DNA of 64,000 nucleotides. Source: Lutispora sp003527145. GTDB lineage: Bacteria; Bacillota; Clostridia; Lutisporales; Lutisporaceae. Positions within the stretch are counted from its first letter, which is position 1. The number at the start of each line of letters is the position of its first letter. Below, in pieces: positions 40,811 to 49,526 of the stretch. Both the position numbers and the translations under genes were made by a program. A model generated the notes under the pieces. It worked only from the letters and a program-made list of their open reading frames with translations, was not told the DNA's origin and did not search any database. Location: contig JASBZB010000022.1 in the NCBI GenBank assembly GCA_029983695.1, positions 13,520 through 77,519 of the forward strand, read 5' to 3'.

Positions 40811-41911
40811 TTACTTCCCTCTCTGTTTATTAAACAGCTCTATCTCTTTTCCAATAGTATTTTCAGCGAAATATTTAGTATTTTTCTTTTTTACATTAAT
40901 ACTCGTTAATTCCTCAAATATTGGTTCTATATGAATATCCGAATCATCATTGTCTATAAAAGCCACATTTTCAAATCCTTCAAAAATTTCTCTACATACA
41001 TCAATATCAGAAGTAATTAATGGAATCCCAAAGGTAGCCATCTCACACGCCATAACTCCTTGAGCATCAGCACGTGTAGGTAATAGTGCGCATTTTGACT
41101 TATTTAGAAAATCAACAACTTCTTCATGAGTAAGATTCTTATCTATCCATTCAAGATTATTTGGTTTCCTATTATATTTAAAATATTTACCTTGTCCAAC
41201 AACACAAAATTTATAATTAGGATTATTTTCTGCTATTCTAGTTACTATATCAATTCCATATTTTGATCCATCTAAATTGTTTCGTATAGTAATAAAATCA
41301 TATTTTTTTTCTGTCTTTACATTATAGCTAATATTTTCAAATTGCTCCCCTATACAATTATAGATGATGTAGCTCCTATTCTTAATACTCTTAGGGTCAA
41401 TTTCAACAAATTTGGTGAACATCTCATACATCCAATTGCTAACAAAAACAAATTGAGACTTATATGCAATTTTATTAAAATATTTTCTCCATACTATCAA
41501 TTTAAATTTATCATATACTTTTCTAATTGTATCAACTATTGCAAATTTCATTTTATTGTAATCATATGGTCTAGGATATATTTCTGATGTAATCAATACT
41601 TCATGTCCATGAAAGAAAAATATTATATTGTCAAAATATTTGCCATATTTTTTAAAAAATCTATAATGATTCCTTAAATTTGGGGCATGGGAAAGTATTG
41701 TATCATAATTGCATTCTTTAAGCATATTTTCATATGTCCCAAGTGTATATACCTTCACCCCATCAATAATGTAGTCTCTCGCAGCTTTAAATGACACTAC
41801 TGATACATCTATTCCTTTTTGAATATACTGCTTGTTTCTGCTGTGTATAAAAAAACATGATATGTATCCATCTGGCCTTGGATAATCTGTTGCCAATACT
41901 AAAACTTTCAC
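40811..41911 (-). CDS. GT4-type glycosyltransferase
   Basis: About 366 residues, cytosolic or membrane-associated. VLVLATDYPRPDGYISCFFI begins a GT-B N-domain, and the C-domain has FCVVGQGKYF, EWIDKNLTHEEVVDFLNKSK and the PTRADAQGVMACEMATFGIP block with the Ex7E-like donor-site glutamate. I choose GTG 41911 (AGGGTGATA upstream). Adds a sugar to the lipid-linked repeat unit; donor unknown. Confidence 0.85.
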   Translation of the reverse strand: MKVLVLATDYPRPDGYISCFFIHSRNKQYIQKGIDVSVVSFKAARDYIIDGVKVYTLGTYENMLKECNYDTILSHAPNLRNHYRFFKKYGKYFDNIIFFFHGHEVLITSEIYPRPYDYNKMKFAIVDTIRKVYDKFKLIVWRKYFNKIAYKSQFVFVSNWMYEMFTKFVEIDPKSIKNRSYIIYNCIGEQFENISYNVKTEKKYDFITIRNNLDGSKYGIDIVTRIAENNPNYKFCVVGQGKYFKYNRKPNNLEWIDKNLTHEEVVDFLNKSKCALLPTRADAQGVMACEMATFGIPLITSDIDVCREIFEGFENVAFIDNDDSDIHIEPIFEELTSINVKKKNTKYFAENTIGKEIELFNKQRGK

Positions 41912-41950
41912 TCTATCACCCTCAGGTAATTTTTTAATTAACAAATATTT

Positions 41951-42973
41951 TTACTCCTCATATGCCCTTAGAACTATCTCCATAGCTTTCTTGCCTTCTT
42001 CTCCATTTATCAAAGGCTCCGTATCATTATTGATTGAGTCTATAAAATCCTTATAAAGAGGGATATGTCCATGTCCATAAACGCTATCTACTGCAACTTC
42101 CTTTGAAGTTTCTAAGTCCAAATTATCCTTTTCATCTTCAAATTGCCAAACCTTAATCTCATTAACTGCTAGCCCACCTATAACTACTGTTCCTTTTTCT
42201 CCGAATATTGATAAAGTTTCTTCAAGGTTTTTAGGATATACACAGGCACTTCCTTCTACTATGCCTATTGCACCGTTTTTAAATCTAATAAGTATGGCTC
42301 CGAAGTCTTCCATCTCAATATCTCTTAAGAATGTTCCTCTTTCACAGTATACTCTTTCTATTTCTGAATTCATCATCCATTGAAGAAGGTCAATATTATG
42401 TATGCATTGGTTCATTAGCGTCCCACCATCTAGCGCTTTTGTTCCTCTCCAGGTTGCTTGCTTGTAGTAATTGTTATCCCTTGTCCACAGTATTCTTGCA
42501 GTGCCGTTTATAAGCTTTCCGAATCTGCCTTCTTCTATTGCTCTTCTTAGCCTTTGGATAGGCGGATTAAATCTATTTTGATGGGATACTCCAAGTTTCA
42601 AGCTTTTTTCTTTGGCTATTCTTATCATTTCATCTGCGTCTTTTATGGATAAAGCCATAGGCTTTTCAACCAATACATGTTTACCTTTATTTAAGCAGTC
42701 TATGGCATGTTTGGCATGATACCCACTTTCGGTACATATAGCTACTACGTCTATATCTTCTTTCCCCAGCATTTGTATATAGTCTGAATAGACCTTTACA
42801 TCAGCATTATCTTCTATGGCATTTTCATATTGTTTCTTTCTTTCAGCAGCTTTATCTTTTACAATATCGCATACTGCTACCAGGTCTGCTTCTTCTCTAT
42901 TATTAATCAATGCTTCTACATGCTTATATGATATTCTTCCGCAGCCTATTATAGCAAATTTGAGTTTTGTCAT
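41951..42973 (-). CDS. wbpB: WbpB-like UDP-sugar 3-dehydrogenase (Gfo/Idh/MocA family)
   Basis: 340-residue NAD-dependent oxidoreductase: Rossmann fold FAIIGCGRISYKHVEAL, the EKPMALSIKDADEM motif with the conserved Lys near residue 100, and NQCIHNIDLLQWM with the catalytic His. In this set it would oxidise carbon 3 of UDP-N-acetylglucosaminuronate so that the aminotransferase can act. It lies directly beside WbpI-, WbpA-, WbpD- and WbpE-type genes, which makes the assignment much stronger than family alone. Confidence 0.88.
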   Translation of the reverse strand: MTKLKFAIIGCGRISYKHVEALINNREEADLVAVCDIVKDKAAERKKQYENAIEDNADVKVYSDYIQMLGKEDIDVVAICTESGYHAKHAIDCLNKGKHVLVEKPMALSIKDADEMIRIAKEKSLKLGVSHQNRFNPPIQRLRRAIEEGRFGKLINGTARILWTRDNNYYKQATWRGTKALDGGTLMNQCIHNIDLLQWMMNSEIERVYCERGTFLRDIEMEDFGAILIRFKNGAIGIVEGSACVYPKNLEETLSIFGEKGTVVIGGLAVNEIKVWQFEDEKDNLDLETSKEVAVDSVYGHGHIPLYKDFIDSINNDTEPLINGEEGKKAMEIVLRAYEE

Positions 42974-43019
42974 CCACTACACCCCTTTAGTCAAGTAAAA
43001 CTTTATATATTGAGATTAT

Positions 43020-44084
43020 CTAAATAGTTTCTTCTATGAGAATAGAAATAATTTTTTCTGCAGCCTTTCCATTTCCATATATATTTTCAATATAGTCAAC
43101 CTTATTAGTATTTATAGCATTGTCATAGATTTTATTTTCTTGAGTTAGTATATTAAGACCAGAATCTGTTAATTCTCTCCAGCTGGTATCCGGCATAATA
43201 ATTACAGCTTGCTTACCTGAAAAGTATGCTTCTTTTTGATATCCGCCGCTGTCGGTGATAACTTTAAAGCAGTTTGCAGTTAATCCCATGAGCTTTAAAT
43301 AGTCTATTGGTTCTGTAATAATTATGTCAGATATTAAGTCTTCAAGTCTGAATTGTTCTATCCTTTTTTTTGTTCTTGGATGAATAGGTAAAACTACTTT
43401 TATTTCCTTAGAAAGCCTATTTACATCCTCTAAAATCTTCTCTAGTTTTTCCGGAATATCTACATTGAAGTCTCTATGCATGGTCATCATGATATAATCA
43501 TTTTTTTTGAGGTTTAATTCTTCCATCATAGAATAGTCAAACCTTGGTTTCATTTTCAGAAAAATATCATACATAACATCACCGGTAAAATATATGCCTT
43601 GAGTAATGTCTTCTTTTTTTAGATTTTCTATTGCTAAATCACTTGGTGCAAATAGATAGGTGGATATTCTGTCCGTCAATATTCTATTCGTTTCTTCGGG
43701 CATATCTTTTGGTTCTTGTCTTAATCCTGCTTCAACATGAGCAATCTTTATTTTTAACTTTGATGCGGATATCGCTCCAGCTAATGTTGAGTTTGTGTCT
43801 CCATATAGCAGAACAATGTCAGGATTTTCTTCCATCATTATTTTTTCTAGTTCAATCAGCATTTTCCCTGTCATTTCGCCATGATTTGAAGCTTTGATCC
43901 CAAGATTGTAATCCGGTTTTTTCATATTCAGTACTTCAAAGAACACACCAGACATATTATCATCATAATGCTGCCCTGTATGGACAACAATTTCTTCTAT
44001 GTGGTCATAATTTTTTATTTCATTTTGTATAATTGCTTCTTTAACGAATTGTGGTCTTGCTCCTATAATTGAAAGTATTTTCAT
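43020..44084 (-). CDS. wbpI: WbpI-like UDP-sugar 2-epimerase
   Basis: 354-residue non-hydrolysing UDP-GlcNAc 2-epimerase family protein. ILSIIGARPQFVKEAII opens the N-domain; VVHTGQHYDDNMS, AHVEAGLRQEPKDMPEETNR and ITDSGGYQKEAYFSG are the catalytic and UDP-binding motifs. In the context of the five-gene set it should turn UDP-2,3-diacetamido-glucuronate into the mannuronate; plain UDP-GlcNAc epimerisation is the alternative. Confidence 0.9.
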   Translation of the reverse strand: MKILSIIGARPQFVKEAIIQNEIKNYDHIEEIVVHTGQHYDDNMSGVFFEVLNMKKPDYNLGIKASNHGEMTGKMLIELEKIMMEENPDIVLLYGDTNSTLAGAISASKLKIKIAHVEAGLRQEPKDMPEETNRILTDRISTYLFAPSDLAIENLKKEDITQGIYFTGDVMYDIFLKMKPRFDYSMMEELNLKKNDYIMMTMHRDFNVDIPEKLEKILEDVNRLSKEIKVVLPIHPRTKKRIEQFRLEDLISDIIITEPIDYLKLMGLTANCFKVITDSGGYQKEAYFSGKQAVIIMPDTSWRELTDSGLNILTQENKIYDNAINTNKVDYIENIYGNGKAAEKIISILIEETI

Positions 44085-44095
44085 AATTTTTCCCT

Positions 44096-45427
44096 CTATA
44101 GCAATTCAATATTATCTCTAGAGTTAACATTTTTCATAGCATTTTTGGTGTCAAAAACCATCTTAGAGTATTTCTGTATAAAATCATAGTCTATATTTGT
44201 ATGCATTGTAGTGATAACGATTAAGTCATAGTCTGCCAGTATTTGTTTATTTATTTCTTTAAGTCCCTGTTTTATATAGCCTTTATATTTATATTCATTA
44301 ACATAGGGATCGTAATAATCTACTATGCAGCCTTCTTTTTCAAAGTTCTCTATTACCTTTAGTGCTGGGCTTTCTCTGTAGTCATCTATATCCTGCTTAT
44401 ATGCCACTCCCAGTATCAGTATCTTTGAGCCATTAAGAGGCTTTTTAAATTTGTTCAGTATTTTGCTGCTTCTTTCTACTACATATTCAGGCATAGAGTC
44501 ATTTATTATTCCTGATGATTCTATCAGCTTAGTATGGTAATTAAATTCTTTTGCTTTCCAGGATAGATAGTAGGGGTCTAAGGGTATGCAGTGACCACCT
44601 AGTCCAGGGCCCGGGTAGAAGGCTTGAAAGCCATAGGGCTTTGTCTTTGCCGCTTCTATTACTTCCCATACATTTATGCCCATCTTGTGACATATTATTG
44701 CCATTTCATTGGCAAGGCCAATATTTATATTTCTATATGTATTTTCTAATATCTTCTCCATTTCTGCTACTTTGGGGGAGGATACTTCAAATACATCACA
44801 TTTCAGTACATTTCTATACATGGCAGCCGCTATTTGTGTGGAGTCTTTGTCTACTCCGCCTACTACTTTCGGTGTGTTTTTAGTCTTGTATATCAAGTTT
44901 CCCGGGTCTACTCTTTCCGGTGAGAAGGCAAGGAAGAAGTCTTGTCCGCATTTTAAGCCTGAGCCTTCTTCTAATATTGGAAGCAGTAGTTCTTCTGTAG
45001 TTCCTGGATATGTTGTGCTTTCCAATACCACAACAGAGCCTTTTTTTAGGTGTTTAGATATGTCTGTAGCAGAGTTTTTCACATAGCTTATGTCCGGCTG
45101 CTGGTATTCGTCTAATGGAGTAGGCACACATATGGCTATAAAGTCTGCTTCTTTCACTATTGAGTAGTCATTGGTGGCAGATAGCAGTCCTTTTTTGACT
45201 AGTTCGTCTAATTCCGCATCTACCACGTCTCCTATATAGTTATGTCCTTGGTTTACCATTTTGACTTTTGATTCTTGTACGTCAAAGCCGATAGTCCTGT
45301 ATCCTGCTTTTGCTTTTTCCACTGCCAGAGGCAGTCCTACATAGCCAATACCTATCACTGCTACTATAGCTGTTTTGTCATGTATTTTTTTTAATAACGT
45401 TTCTTTTATTGATGAAGTATTATTCAT
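44096..45427 (-). CDS. wbpA: WbpA-like UDP-N-acetylglucosamine 6-dehydrogenase
   Basis: 443-residue nucleotide-sugar dehydrogenase that oxidises carbon 6 to a carboxylate in two NAD-dependent steps. N-terminal Rossmann motif AVIGIGYVGLPLAVEKAKAG, FSPERVDPGN with the active Glu/Arg region, catalytic Cys in GPGLGGHCIPLDPYYLSWKA, and the C-terminal LGVAYKQDIDDYRESPA. First enzyme of the diacetamido-mannuronate route here. It begins five bases after the acetyltransferase stop. Confidence 0.93.
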   Translation of the reverse strand: MNNTSSIKETLLKKIHDKTAIVAVIGIGYVGLPLAVEKAKAGYRTIGFDVQESKVKMVNQGHNYIGDVVDAELDELVKKGLLSATNDYSIVKEADFIAICVPTPLDEYQQPDISYVKNSATDISKHLKKGSVVVLESTTYPGTTEELLLPILEEGSGLKCGQDFFLAFSPERVDPGNLIYKTKNTPKVVGGVDKDSTQIAAAMYRNVLKCDVFEVSSPKVAEMEKILENTYRNINIGLANEMAIICHKMGINVWEVIEAAKTKPYGFQAFYPGPGLGGHCIPLDPYYLSWKAKEFNYHTKLIESSGIINDSMPEYVVERSSKILNKFKKPLNGSKILILGVAYKQDIDDYRESPALKVIENFEKEGCIVDYYDPYVNEYKYKGYIKQGLKEINKQILADYDLIVITTMHTNIDYDFIQKYSKMVFDTKNAMKNVNSRDNIELL

Positions 45428-45432
45428 ATTTG

Positions 45433-46011
45433 CTACTCCTTCGGATTAAGATTTCCGTTTGCCATTTCATATTCTTTGTTGCATGATTGGCATGTGTAGT
45501 TGTCCTTATCATTATTAAGCTTGTTTCCGCATTCGCATACGTATCCTATTATTTTAGCAGGATTGCCTACTGCTAAAGCATGGTCAGGCACGTCTTTTGT
45601 TACTACTGCACCGGCACCTATGAAGGCATATCTTCCGATGTTATATCCGCATACTATTGTAGCATTTGCTCCTATGGAGGCTCCTTTTTTTATTGTGGTT
45701 TTTTTATATTCGTCTTTTCTTTCTATAAAGCTTCTTGGGTTTATTACGTTTGTGAATACACAGGATGGCCCTAAGAAGACATCGTCTTCACAGATTACAC
45801 CTGTGTATACTGATACATTGTTTTGTATCTTTACGTTGTTTCCTAATATTACTTCCGGTGATATGACGACATTTTGTCCTATGTTGCAGTTTTTGCCTAT
45901 AGTTGAGTTTTTCATTATGTGAGAGAAGTGCCATATCTTTGTTCCTTCACCTATTTGGCATGGTTCGTCTATATAGCTGGATTCGTGTACGAAGTATTTC
46001 TTTTCGTCCAT
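45433..46011 (-). CDS. wbpD: WbpD-like N-acetyltransferase with C-terminal zinc ribbon
   Basis: About 192-residue left-handed beta-helix (hexapeptide repeat) acetyltransferase. Repeats run from CQIGEGTKIWHFSHI to RYAFIGAGAVVTKDV, with the WbpD-like loop FTNVINPRSF. It would acetylate the 3-amino group of UDP-GlcNAc3NA using acetyl-CoA. Beyond the family's usual end it carries CECGNKL then CQSCNKEY, a four-cysteine zinc ribbon. Start ATG 46011 lies at the end of the aminotransferase gene (1 bp gap to its stop region), so the two are coupled. Confidence 0.9.
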   Translation of the reverse strand: MDEKKYFVHESSYIDEPCQIGEGTKIWHFSHIMKNSTIGKNCNIGQNVVISPEVILGNNVKIQNNVSVYTGVICEDDVFLGPSCVFTNVINPRSFIERKDEYKKTTIKKGASIGANATIVCGYNIGRYAFIGAGAVVTKDVPDHALAVGNPAKIIGYVCECGNKLNNDKDNYTCQSCNKEYEMANGNLNPKE

Positions 46012-46012
46012 T

Positions 46013-47203
46013 TTATTTACCAAATTCCTTTATGGCTTGTACTATGTATTGCTTTTCTTCTTCTGTTAGTTCTGCAAACATAGGTATTGCGAAGGTTCTT
46101 TCAGATAAATATTCTGCATTTGGCATGTCTCCGAGCTTATATCCTAAGTGTGTATAAGCTTTTTGAAGGTGCAGCGGTACCGGATAGTATATTCCTGTGG
46201 CTATTCCCCTTTGTTTGAGGTAATCCACAAGTTCTTGTCTTTTTTCCGATTGGAGTATGTACATGTGATATACATGTTTTACATTTTTGTCTTCATAAGG
46301 GGTTACTATTTTCGTGTTTTTAAGCTTTTCATTGTAGAGTTTAGCATTTTCCCTTCTTTTATTGTTCCATTCATCCAGCAGTGGAAGTTTTACCCTGAGT
46401 ATCGCTGCTTGTAGCTCGTCCAGTCTGGAGTTGTGACCTACAAGGTAGTTGTAGTATTTCAAAGGGTTATATATCGTATTGTCCGTAGATTTATCTTCTT
46501 CTACTTCTTCGTTTATATTATTTAAAAGGTTATATGCTTTTTTACCGTTTTCTCCGCTTCCATGGGTTCTTAAAGCTTTGCATATAGTGGCTAAATCATC
46601 ATCATCGGTGATTATCATGCCGCCATCTCCAGCGCAGCCAAGATTTTTTGTGGGAAAGAATGAGAAGCAGGCTATATCTGCTAGAGTGCCTATCTTTCTA
46701 CCCTTATATTCTGCCCCAACTGCTTGGCAGGCATCTTCTATTACTTTAAGGTTATGCTTTTTAGCTATTTCACTTATTTCGTCCATGGCGCAGGGTTGTC
46801 CAAATATGTGAACAGGCATTATAGCCTTGGTCTTTTCCGTGATTTTTTCTTCTATTTTAGAAGGGTCAATATTAAAGGTGTCAGGCCTCACATCCACAAA
46901 TACAGGGACAGCTCCTACTGCCGAGATGCTTTCTGCAGTGGCAAAGAAAGTGAAAGGTGTCGTTATAACTTCGTCTCCTTGTCCAATCCCCAAGGCTTTT
47001 AGAGCAATGACCAATGCATCTGTGCCATTGGCTACAGATATGGAGTGTTTTATCCCTATGTATTCAGCAAATTCTTTTTCAAATGTTTTTACGTTTTCAC
47101 CCATTATGTATTGAGCTGAAGATAAAATGTCCGATATTTTTCTGTCACATTCAGTTCTTATGGTTTTGTATTGCTCTCTTAGGTTTATCAATGGAATTTG
47201 CAC
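46013..47203 (-). CDS. wbpE: WbpE-like UDP-sugar 3-aminotransferase
   Basis: 396-residue DegT/DnrJ/EryC1 (type I fold) PLP enzyme. SVANGTDALVIALKALG starts the cofactor domain, IEDACQAVGAEYKGR holds the Asp that binds the pyridine nitrogen, and FFPTKNLGCAGDGG contains the PLP-binding lysine. It transfers an amino group from glutamate to the 3-keto sugar. The start is GTG 47203 after GGTGAGG. Confidence 0.9.
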   Translation of the reverse strand: MQIPLINLREQYKTIRTECDRKISDILSSAQYIMGENVKTFEKEFAEYIGIKHSISVANGTDALVIALKALGIGQGDEVITTPFTFFATAESISAVGAVPVFVDVRPDTFNIDPSKIEEKITEKTKAIMPVHIFGQPCAMDEISEIAKKHNLKVIEDACQAVGAEYKGRKIGTLADIACFSFFPTKNLGCAGDGGMIITDDDDLATICKALRTHGSGENGKKAYNLLNNINEEVEEDKSTDNTIYNPLKYYNYLVGHNSRLDELQAAILRVKLPLLDEWNNKRRENAKLYNEKLKNTKIVTPYEDKNVKHVYHMYILQSEKRQELVDYLKQRGIATGIYYPVPLHLQKAYTHLGYKLGDMPNAEYLSERTFAIPMFAELTEEEKQYIVQAIKEFGK

Positions 47204-47226
47204 AACCTCACCAGCTTTCTATAAAT

Positions 47227-48468
47227 TTAATCTTCTAATATCACTTTTTCTAATTTATCTGTTAAGATTTTGAAGTCAAAATCCTGTGCTGCTTTTAATG
47301 CATTTTGACAGTATGTATCATATTCTTCCTTCGGCATATTATAAAACTTTAAAATTCCCTCTGCTAGTGCTTCAGCAGAACCGCCTTGTACCGTAATACC
47401 ACAATTATATTTTTTTAGCATATCGTATCCGCATTCGACATTAGATATAATAGGTTTACCTGACGCAAAATATTCAAACATTTTATTAGGGCTAAGGCCG
47501 TATTTAAATAAATTAGGTAGATGCTCCAAGCAAAAAATATTCAAGTCTGTTTTCTCTAGTATACCAGGGATATATTTTTTTTCTACTTTCTCTTTAAAAA
47601 TAACATTAGTAATATTGTTATTTTTTAAATGTTTTTTAAGCTTTATTTTTTCAGGACCGTCACCAAATATAATAAAATTTATATTTTTGACATTCTTATG
47701 AATTAATATTTCAGCTGCATCAATTATTCTGTTTATAGCATTTGCCTTTCCTATTGCTCCGGCAAAAACTATTTTAAACATATTTTCATCCTCTAAATCC
47801 TTATCATTAAAAACATATTTGGTCCTATTTTCATTAAACTCTTCTAAATCTACACCATTGTTTATATATCTTGCTTTTGATGTATCAAGTCCTATACTTT
47901 CTAAATAGTCTTTTCCACCTGGAAAAGTAAAAATAAGCTTATCTGCCTTTTTATATATGAATTTTTCTAGATTATATAATAGCTTTGCAGCAATGCTATT
48001 TTTCTTTACTTTATCCATTGCTACTAAGGTTTCTGGCCATAAGTCCCTTATTTCACATATGCAAGGTATATTAAGCCTTTTAGCTATTTGTATTCCTGCA
48101 ACTAAAGTAAGTGGATGGACACTTGATGCAAAAATCACATCCGGTTTACCATATAGCTTCTCATACTCTTTAGCTACAGGAAAAAGATTTTTAAAAAAAA
48201 CTATCATATTCTTAATTCGTTGTTTCCCATTTCCTGAATATGAATTAGTTCTGACAAAAACATAAGGAATATTATTTGCTATATCAATGCAAAATATTCT
48301 ATTATATGTATTTATTATTTCATTAGAATTGTGAATAGTGTTTGCGCAAAATATAGTGGGATGATAGCCTTTTTTAATAAGATTTTCGGCAAACCAATAA
48401 TGACGCCCACCATGGTCTTTATATGTATCTGTAGCATAATGATTAAATATCCAAATATTTATACTCAA
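47227..48468 (-). CDS. GT4-type glycosyltransferase (WbuB-like)
   Basis: 413-residue GT-B glycosyltransferase. N-domain with GGRHYWFAENLIKKGYHPTIF and VIFASSVHPLTLVAGIQIAK; C-domain with FKIVFAGAIGKANAINRIID and GLSPNKMFEYFASGKPIISN, the donor-binding E/K block. It resembles WbuB-like enzymes that add amino sugars early in repeat-unit assembly. TTG start with GGGGGGAT upstream. Confidence 0.88.
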   Translation of the reverse strand: MSINIWIFNHYATDTYKDHGGRHYWFAENLIKKGYHPTIFCANTIHNSNEIINTYNRIFCIDIANNIPYVFVRTNSYSGNGKQRIKNMIVFFKNLFPVAKEYEKLYGKPDVIFASSVHPLTLVAGIQIAKRLNIPCICEIRDLWPETLVAMDKVKKNSIAAKLLYNLEKFIYKKADKLIFTFPGGKDYLESIGLDTSKARYINNGVDLEEFNENRTKYVFNDKDLEDENMFKIVFAGAIGKANAINRIIDAAEILIHKNVKNINFIIFGDGPEKIKLKKHLKNNNITNVIFKEKVEKKYIPGILEKTDLNIFCLEHLPNLFKYGLSPNKMFEYFASGKPIISNVECGYDMLKKYNCGITVQGGSAEALAEGILKFYNMPKEEYDTYCQNALKAAQDFDFKILTDKLEKVILED

Positions 48469-48518
48469 TTTTATCCCCCCAGTAAATTTATGAAATCTGT
48501 TGAATTCAGCAATTATTT

Positions 48519-49481
48519 TTATAATTTCATAATCTTAATTTCATTAAACTTCATCATATAAATACCTTCTTCATATTGCCCAATTACGTTTTTATTTATT
48601 ACACCATTAATATTTTGAATAATCATCTTAGGTACGTTTACCCCAGTTTCATATGCATGTGGATATCCACCGCCGAATCGAGGATTAACCTCAGAGACAT
48701 AATATTCGTCATTAACTTTAAAAATATCAATATCAATGATGCCTTTAAGCCCAGCTCTTTTTACAAAATTTATAATGTACTTAAAAAGTTTTTCATCTTT
48801 CATTGATACAGATTTATCCGTCTCTCCAGCCCTCATTTTAATTTTCTCCTTTGTGAATATAGCAACTGGTTCGGTTGAAAGCATATCTATATAAACATCA
48901 GCTCCATACTCAATTCCATTCATGAACTCCTGAATCATTAAATTGTCAAACTGTTTGAATAGTATCTCAACTTCTTCTTTTGATGCAACTTTATTTATAT
49001 TGATACTAGCACTACCTTTAACTGGTTTAACAAATACAGGATAGTTTAATATTCCTGCTTCAACATCTCTGTAGAACTCATCTTTACATATATAACTCTT
49101 TACGGTTTTAAATCCATTCTCAACTAAAAATTTATACATAGAATATTTATCAAAACATAACTCTACAGTTTCATAGTCTGAAATAATAGGTATTGTACCT
49201 ATATCTAAAAAGTCTTCTCTATTCTCTGCTAAAAAGCTTAATTCAGGGTCAATCAGTGATAATACAGCCTTTATATTATTTTCCTTACAGATAGAGAGAA
49301 TAATATCCAAGTACCCTGGTTCAGCCATTTGGGGAACAATAAAATGCTTATCTGCATCATATAAAGCTGGAGCAAGTTTACTACAATCAGTTGCTATTAT
49401 CAAGCCTCTCCCTGCTAGCTCTTTCTTAAAATATTGAACTATTTTATTCCTTGTTCCGCAACTTAGGATTAATATGTTCAT
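48519..49481 (-). CDS. ATP-grasp ligase
   Basis: 320-residue ATP-grasp protein of the carbamoyl-phosphate-synthase-like group. N-domain NILILSCGTRNKIVQYF; ATP-binding part with YPVFVKPVKGSASINI (phosphate-binding Lys), LMIQEFMNGIEYGADVY, and the metal-binding VSEVNPRFGGGYPH. Such enzymes form amide or ester bonds through acyl phosphates. Next to a PLP amino-acid decarboxylase-like gene in a glycan locus that makes uronic acids, it could couple an amino compound to the sugar carboxylate (inference). Confidence 0.85.
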   Translation of the reverse strand: MNILILSCGTRNKIVQYFKKELAGRGLIIATDCSKLAPALYDADKHFIVPQMAEPGYLDIILSICKENNIKAVLSLIDPELSFLAENREDFLDIGTIPIISDYETVELCFDKYSMYKFLVENGFKTVKSYICKDEFYRDVEAGILNYPVFVKPVKGSASININKVASKEEVEILFKQFDNLMIQEFMNGIEYGADVYIDMLSTEPVAIFTKEKIKMRAGETDKSVSMKDEKLFKYIINFVKRAGLKGIIDIDIFKVNDEYYVSEVNPRFGGGYPHAYETGVNVPKMIIQNINGVINKNVIGQYEEGIYMMKFNEIKIMKL

Positions 49482-49526
49482 GTTTCAAACCCTCTCATCT
49501 TCGAATTTTATATCTTCCTTCCTGAA

